Shown one piece after another: positions 57,176-64,000 of a DNA stretch of 64,000 bases. The notes below the pieces were generated by a model, which saw only the letters and a list, made by a program, of their open reading frames with translations, was not told the origin of the DNA and searched no databases. The position numbers were made by a program, and so were the translations under genes. Numbering within the stretch: the stretch's first letter is position 1; every line of letters begins with the position of its first letter. The DNA comes from Paracentrotus lividus (Eukaryota; Echinodermata; Echinoidea; Camarodonta; Echinidae), in assembly GCA_940671915.1 (NCBI GenBank), contig CALNVZ010002974.1:38892799-38956798 (forward strand). Reading direction: 5' to 3'.

Positions 57176-59789
57176 AGGTGTGTGCACTGACCATACAACT
57201 TTGAGCTTCTAAGTTTGGCTTTGAGCATTTTATTCCTTTAATTTCATGCTCAGTGCAAACAAGTTCATTACTTGTTTTCTTTTTCTTTTTTGTTGTTGAA
57301 AGTAAAGCTCTACATCATCCCGATTCTAAATGCCCTCAAAATGTGCATGTAGGAGGCTTATGTGTTGTCGTCATGCAGTCCACTCCCACACGTCTCCTGA
57401 GCCGTGCATGTTTTATCCATGTGACTTTAGAATACATGTATCATGCCGGCATTGTATCATACATCATAGTAGATAAGACTTGCTGAAAAGGTCAAACTGC
57501 CAACAAGCATATTAGACCTTCGTGGATAATATGAACAAACTATTGTCTCTGCTACTCAAGTTGGACTTTAATAAACAACAATGTATGGAACCTTGTCAGT
57601 GCCAAATATAAACTAAGTGAGAAATGTAATAGAGAAGATTCTGTATTCCTATACATTAGAGTGTAATATAGATTAAATACAAAAATAGAAAAAGGGGTGA
57701 AAATTATTCTTCCTTAGCTCCCCCCCCCCCCCCCCAAAAAAAATTTTTAATAAATAGTGACAGTTGGCAAGTATGCATACAATACAATTGGCTTGCATGT
57801 ACATGTCAGTCATTAATTCAGGGGAAAGACTTGTATCAGTGGTAAGATGGCCGACAACAGCTTTGGTTGTCTATCCTGTATGCATTTTTTGTTTATCGTG
57901 GGTAAATCTTTGAATGGCAATCGAATGAACAGATAACCTTGACGCAGAGTAACAGCATGTCGCGAGTAAAAAAATATTAACAGTGCAGATTCCAGTCCTT
58001 ACGTATCACAGAATATGGAATTGAAGTATCAGCCATGCCCAAACATATATATGTACATGCCATGTTGTCCCAAGACGATGGGGTCCTGTACAATCCATTT
58101 GACAATTACAAATCCTGTATCGCATTGAATAACATATAGGTGTAGCCTCCGCCCCCACCCCCCCCAATGCATTAGGTTGTGTGACATCACCGGACATGCA
58201 ACTGAAATCAGGTCAATTTGCCCTTGCCTATCCAAGCTTTCAACTACATACTGTAAAAGCAAACAAGAAGGGGGAAAGCTCGCTACCAAATGACATGTCA
58301 ATTACCCTCTCACTGAGCTGCTCTGATATGCTGAGAGCAACTGCGCTGCTCACTTTGTGCAAAGGGAAACATGTTCATTGGTTTTCTGACCTTCTCCAGG
58401 AATGAATACTTAATGTGTGGAGGTGGCTAACAAAACAACCATGTTCAAGTCACGAGTGCAGTCCTCAAAATGATTTAGAAAAAAAAAAGAAGAAAACTCA
58501 ATACATGGAAAGCACATATATCATGGAGATTATACATGTAGGCCTATGTGGAAAAATATGGTCACTACATGTACATGTATTGTGCTCAAAAATGAAATCA
58601 TTGTGGTACAGAATTAAACAACTTATTAATTCAATAGATGCCGACTGCATGAACCTAACAGTAGTAAACTAAGTAGATAATTCAATTTTTGAAGGGGGAA
58701 AAAAATGTAACGTATGCGCTCCAATGATGATATTATTACAGCATCAATTTTGTTGACTTTACAATTACCATAATTACAATTTATCTCACAATTTTATGTA
58801 CAAATATCAAAACCCATTACAAGGAAACAGCAGGCTTAGAATTACGGTACACTTGAAATCATGCATTTGTTGCAATAATAACCATATGCTAGGCTTCGTA
58901 CTAAACCCAAGTCCTACAAAAAGATGCCCTAAATTATTTCTTCTCATGTAAAACAGTTTCTCTGTTTTATATTTTAAAATCTTCATCTTTTTAAGCCTCC
59001 CTGGTATTCTTTGTTTTGTTACTGTTTTGTTTTTTTTTTTAAGTTTTTTCTGTCTTTCAACATATCATAGGCCCTATTTTCCCCCAAATAGGCAATATCC
59101 ATGAATGAAGAATCTTCATTATTTGTTAGAATTAGGAGTTTGTGCATTAAAAAAAGAGAGATTTTGGACTGTTAAAATTTGTTGAAAATTACAAGCCACC
59201 AGACCACACGTTTGTTATATTGCGTTGGCAGCCATGTTTTTTCGCTCTCCTAAACATTTGACATTTTTTAGAAGGTTTTATCAGTCCAACGTCGAAAAAG
59301 GATTCAAACAAAAGTGATTTAGTTCACGTGTGAATGGGCCTACGAGAGAATGCAAGGCACCAGCCCTCAACTGATAGCAGCTGATTGGAATAGATGTCTT
59401 GACCTTTGACCTAAAACCATAATAAAACCCCCAACACAAGAGTCCCAGCCACATCAGCCAAAGTTTACAAACTTAGAGTGCTAGTTCTGATCCAGAAAAT
59501 AAAACCGATCAGAATTAGCTCGAGATTATTTTTAATTATTTTTAACACAATGAGCAGGCTATTTTGCGGGCTTAATCTCGAGGTTGAAACCTAGTCATCA
59601 AAGGCTAGTTTGCAAAAATAGAATGCTACATGTAGGTAAGGATAAATATTCATTAAGTCTGACCACAATGCAAAATTGCGCGCTGTTCGAAACTCAGCGT
59701 GCACTGTAGCCCAGGCTGCATACACGCTCAAGCAAATCACTCCACTTGGGCTGATGTGGATGGGGTTTCTTGAATCTCAAGCCTTTTCT
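57176..59789. other. Intergenic, no gene recognised
   Basis: Poly-C runs near 57720-57735 and 58155-58165. An ATGGCCGACAACAGC start with a short frame near 57850 is too short to call. A stretch near 59500-59600 has AGCTCGAGATTA and its inverse AATCTCGAG, an apparent short inverted repeat. Confidence 0.4.
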
Positions 59790-59966
59790 TTAACCACTTG
59801 ACTGCTGCATGGTGCTAATTGTACAGTACGGGTATGACCAGCGTGGCGCTGGCGCTTCAAAACAGACAAAGCTCAGTCAATAGCATGAGCATGTAATATT
59901 ACATGGTCCGCGCAGTGTAAAAAACGCCAAGCATGTAATATTACGTGGTCCGCAGCCAAGTAGTTA
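59790..59966. mobile_element. TTAACCACTTGACTGC-ended MITE
   Basis: The left end TTAACCACTTGACTGCTGC and the right end GCAGCCAAGTAGTTAA are inverted repeats. Inside, GCATGTAATATTAC followed by TGGTCCGC occurs twice as a direct repeat (about 59890 and 59930). Non-coding, about 177 bp. Confidence 0.75.
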
Positions 59967-61063
59967 AGAGGGATGATCAGGCTAGAATCTAGATTGAGCA
60001 AATTCGGGCTGATGTAGAACGGCTATTGGACGCAGCCAAGGTGCTGCTCTGCCAACTATTCCTTGCAATAACAGTTCAACATTGGAATGAATCCCTGGCA
60101 ATGGATGAGATAATATCCATTTACACAGGCTCTGTCAATACATAAAACAGTTTGAACAACAGTAATAAATCAAAGGCCCACTGAAGCCAACAATAGAACG
60201 TGGAAAGAGATTTAACAGGGCACTGCCAAATGCCAGACGAGACTGTGACATATTGCAGGCCTAGACGTATGTACATCGTAGGTTTATAACATCACTACAG
60301 TACATTACATGTACATGTACATGTGCCAAGAAGGGTTGTGAACAGTCAAATGAATCGGATATTCTACTTTACCAAAACATGTGTATACATGAAGTCTCAT
60401 TGGAAAATGCTTCTGAAGGGAGAAGGAATCTAAATTATGTTAAAATTAATTCTTGGTGTAAAATTTATTGCAATAACCTTTGGTAATACCCGCTGAATGC
60501 TTCAAAACATCATGTGATGCAATACAGATAATCTTAATCTCTCACTTTTTTCATCAACATCTTACAATGGCGTTGTGCAATACTACAGGTACACGTCAGT
60601 TGCATGTGCCATGTACATATACGTCAGCCAAAATTGAGCCAGTCTACAGTGAGATACATACATGTATGGTATAATGGGAAATAATTGATCAGTTCATGGC
60701 ACAGTTCAGTACTTGATCAGTTAGTCACACGTTTCTAGTATGCACCCTGTAGGGACGACTGACTCATTCAACGTCATTCAGTACCATCCAATATGTGCCC
60801 TTTTGTCATAAATTGCTGATACTGAGCGATGGCTTTGTTATTACACGAAAAAAAAATAGCAAACTTCCTCTTTTCTTGGGATTTATGAAATCATGTTTTA
60901 ATTTTTCCATATCCATGATCGATGGTAAATTTGTCATCTGCCATTGCCCTTGTAGAGTGTGAGTGTAGCAGCCACAGGCTGGTTGTCATGGCAATATCAG
61001 GTTAAGACCGGCCTATAAAAATAGAAGTTCAAACTGAGGAAGGTTTTTGGAAAGACATAAGCC
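59967..61063. other. Intergenic, nothing recognised
   Basis: ACATGT-rich microsatellite near 60305-60325. No exon or repeat family was recognised. Confidence 0.5.
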
Positions 61064-62108
61064 CGTGTGTTACAAGTTCGCTGCCTTTTGCGTTACTTGC
61101 CAATTTCACTACAAATGGCACTTTTTTACTTCAAAGACCCATATCTTGAAAAGTATACACCCTAATATATCAAAACTATACATTTCCTGAAAGAAAATTC
61201 CTCAAGGAATCTAAATCTGCATTGAAAAATTAAACCAGGTGCTAGATAAAAAAGTTATTGGGATTAAATTTAGGAAATTTAGATTTTTTAAATTTTTCAT
61301 TGTTTTTATCGTCAAGTCATCTATAATCACCCAAATATTTATAATATCATTATATTCTGGTAGAAAATAATAACACCTTTCAAACAAGGTATAATTCATT
61401 ATGGTTTACAATTTTAGAATGAAAAATATAACGATCTGAAATTTAGCCCTGAAAATATAGCTTTTTTTTTTATTCATGAGGGGGTTGGGTCCTGCCAAGT
61501 ACTGTTGCACCATCAAACATACTGTTAAAGTGATATAATAGTATAAAGCAGTTTAAAAGCTTCAATTTGGCGCTAAATTCACAATCATAGGCTAAAATTT
61601 GGCAGAGATATTGCAGTTTTCCCAACGGTACTACAATATCTCTAATACCTAATGACTTTGTACAGGAGGCATTGCCTTTTAGGTCAAATAACATTTGTCG
61701 AGTCTTCCTGGGTACTATTGTAATGTCTATTGTTCAGCGATTTCATGGTATAAAGCAGTTTAAGCTTCAGTTTGGTACCACACTCACAGTCATAAGCCAA
61801 AATTTGGCAGAGAAATTCAAGTTTTCCCCAAATCAACCACAAAATGTAAAATTTCCCATTGACTTTGTACAGGCGGTGCCGCTTCCAGCACCACCCCTAC
61901 TGTTCCAAACTACCATTGTAACTTCACCAGAATGTTACCTAGAACAATGAAACTTCACAGGGAGCTAGCACAGTAACATCGCTTCAAAATGAGATCAGAT
62001 TTGTTACATAAACTTTCTTACTTTGGAAAATATTGACAAATTAATGATGAAAAATAGCAAAAAGCGTAACAGCACCACCCTATTTGGGTGGCGAGTTCAT
62101 AACACACG
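61064..62108. mobile_element. 1.05-kb element with CGTGTGTTA ends and internal duplication
   Basis: The ends CGTGTGTTACAAGTTCGC and, inverted, CGTGTGTTATGAACTCGC match at 15 of 18 positions. Inside, about 190 bp is directly repeated: 61490-61680 and 61700-61890 share GTATAAAGCAGTTTAA, AAAATTTGGCAGAGA and GACTTTGTACAGG. No target duplication was clear. No transposase frame was seen. Confidence 0.6.
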
Positions 62109-62962
62109 ACCATAAATACATAACCAGTACAGCATAATCTTCCATAGTTAAAGACAACATGTATATGTACATAAATATGTACATGTTCTTGTAGGACATA
62201 GTATTTTTATATGCTAATTTCCCCTATTAAAAATATCCCACTAACAAAACAAAAAACAGGCTTCCTATGTAATTGTATGACTCATTATAGAGAAACAAAT
62301 CACCTTTACTTGGCTGTATTTCAAACATGTAAAATGGACATGTACAATGTACATGTATGTCACTAAATAATAGTTGAAGAGAAGAGCTAACAATTCAAAT
62401 TCTAATTTTTATACTCATACTTATCCAGAAATTAATTAATTGTTGATTGGTCTTATTTGTACTGATCAAATGACATTAAAATTTCAGATTTATGGCTCAC
62501 ATGATAAAGTGGTGATGACGGGGGTTTCACTATACATGTAGTGAGTTAAAAAAAATAAATAAATAAAATTAAATAAATAAAAAATAAAAAATAAACACCT
62601 AGAAAACTGTCATTCAATAGAGAACCAATTTATGAACTACACATTTTTAATATTTTACATATTTTGAAAGATTAAATCAGCAGGTCATTTTGTCTCTGAC
62701 CAATATTCTTCTAGGATCGAAAGTTCAGGCTCTTTTTGATACCTGAAAGAATAAATTCTCCTGCATATTCTAGTTATTAAAATCCTAGTACCCTGGTAGG
62801 CAACTCGAATGGTCCACCTACATGTTTGTAGAAACTGCATGAATTTATGCATACAATACAGTACATGTACTTTAAATTTATTTCAAAAGGCCACCTGTCC
62901 AGTAAGGATCACGTTTTTGACCTCTAATTGAGTGACCTTCATACATGTCCATGTAGGCCTAC
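62109..62962. other. Intergenic, nothing recognised
   Basis: AT-rich, with an A/T low-complexity tract at 62545-62595 and ACATGT repeats. No exon recognised. Confidence 0.5.
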
Positions 62963-62965
62963 ATT

Positions 62966-63395
62966 AGGCGCTGTTGCTCGAGCTAAAAAATAGTGCGCTA
63001 ATTGGTAGATCGGGAAAAAACTCAACAACAAAAAAACGGTCCTGCATTAGCTCAAGCTTTTTTAAAATTTTGCATTAACAATCTGACCTGACCTTGAACA
63101 AACAAGCCTGATGTGTATTGCACAACTGGTAACTACCGCTAGCGTCTACACGCACAGGTGCACAATTTCGTATTTATCTCGAGCTAGTGCACGACCGCGC
63201 AAAATAGCGCGCTATTTCGTACCAAAACTGCAAACCAGCTCGAGTTTTTTTTTAAAAACCTAAGACTCGGGCTGGGATATCAGCCAAATTAGCGAGCTAT
63301 TTGACAGCAAAGCCAGCTCACCTTTGATCGGGCTAGTTCATCAGATCACAAATAGCGCGCTATTTAAAATAGCTCGAGCTAGTGCAGCAGCGCCT
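62966..63395. mobile_element. AGGCGCTG-ended element rich in AGCTCGAGCT
   Basis: The ends AGGCGCTGTTGCTCGAGCTA and, inverted, AGGCGCTGCTGCACTAGCTC are flanked by ATT on both sides (62963-62965 and 63396-63398), a possible 3-bp duplication. The interior repeats AGCTCGAG, AGCTAGTGC and AAATAGCGCGCTATTT, which is itself a perfect palindrome. 430 bp, non-coding. Confidence 0.75.
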
Positions 63396-63398
63396 ATT

Positions 63399-64000
63399 GT
63401 AAATGAGTTTGATGACATGTATGCCTTATTCAAAATTACCTTGTGGAAATTGAAATTAAATGTCCTGGCTGGCATGTACCATACTATTTTCAGTGCATGT
63501 GGAAAATCGCCCTGATATGTTGTACTTATTATTCATAAACTGAATCAAATTTACAAAATCAAAAGGAGGTCAATCTTTCACCCTACATTTCAGGAGAACA
63601 TTTAGTCAATACACTAGTGACTATGCTCATAAACAATAAACCCTTTGCATTGTGCATGTACATTATGTATGTATGTTACAGGGGTTGTATGAATACAATA
63701 CATGAACATGTCGACACACTGGATTTTGGTCACATGTTTCTTTCGTTATGCAAAGAACAATTTATCAAATCATGGTTCAGTTATAATTATCAATGAAACA
63801 CCTGTGAGGTTCTCACCATGGACCAAGCAGGTACTTCTCTTTTGACCTTTAGACCACATAATTCAAAGTTACAATGTAAATTATTAGACATCTAAAGGTT
63901 ATATATTCAATTTGTTCTGGGATGTGATCTTCTCATTTTTTTAATTTTTTTTTTTTATATCTTTACCTAAAACACACCGTTCCCTCCAACCCCCCCCCCC
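63399..64000. other. Intergenic to window end
   Basis: AT-rich, with TGTATGTATG-like repeats near 63665 and a T run and C run at the end. Nothing coding was recognised. Confidence 0.5.

Noticed and set aside
57850..57925. A possible first exon starting ATGGCCGACAACAGC with a nearby GTAAAT donor
   Set aside because: Only about 20 codons, no family match, and the donor is weak.

Overview
This is animal nuclear DNA, most likely from a sea urchin or another echinoderm. It is AT-rich and crowded with short palindromic DNA elements and ACATGT-rich microsatellites. It has long homopolymer C/G and A/T runs. Genes are widely spaced and intron-rich, with metazoan-type GT/AG splice sites. A foldback element with an 8-bp target duplication, whose arms are built of 15-mer repeats, resembles the TU elements known from sea urchins. 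The species call is an inference. The gene calls below rest on hand translation and remembered vertebrate orthologues, not on database searches.

Five protein-coding genes can be supported. (1) On the minus strand, 8324-8449 is the first coding exon of an ASAP-family Arf GTPase-activating protein; the rest of that gene lies left of the window, so 1-8323 is read as its first intron. (2) POLR2K, the small zinc-ribbon subunit shared by RNA polymerases I, II and III, lies on the minus strand (coding 11792-13295, three coding exons). (3) FBXO43/FBXO5 (Emi-type APC/C inhibitor) lies on the plus strand (18213-22044, four coding exons), head-to-head with POLR2K, a pairing also found in the human genome as I recall it. 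(4) PSMF1 (proteasome inhibitor PI31) follows on the plus strand (26259-30816, six coding exons). (5) PTP4A/PRL (prenylated tyrosine phosphatase) lies on the minus strand (46699-52926, four coding exons). The two cell-cycle and proteolysis genes, FBXO43 and PSMF1, are adjacent and co-directional, but nothing in the sequence shows that they are co-regulated.

Layout: 1-8.3 kb is intron with a near-perfect 886-bp palindrome and several small elements. 8.3-8.8 kb is the ASAP 5' end, and 8.76-9.45 kb is a polypyrimidine tract. 9.9-10.4 kb holds a hairpin element in (TA)n. 11.8-14.4 kb is POLR2K and a candidate bidirectional promoter with a CRE palindrome. 15-16.3 kb is poly-A/poly-C minisatellite. 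18.2-22 kb is FBXO43 and 26.2-31.3 kb is PSMF1 with decayed copies of its own 3' end. 34.2-39 kb is a broken CR1/L2/jockey-like LINE split by a 2.28-kb DNA element that carries seven copies of a 14-bp motif. 39.3-40 kb is a second LINE tail. 40-46.7 kb is mostly unassigned with paired palindromic MITEs. 46.7-53.5 kb is PTP4A, whose introns hold a 147-bp minisatellite with GTCCCCGCCGA ends and a duplicated half-exon. 53.5-64 kb has no recognised gene but holds the TU-like foldback element and several other inverted-repeat elements.
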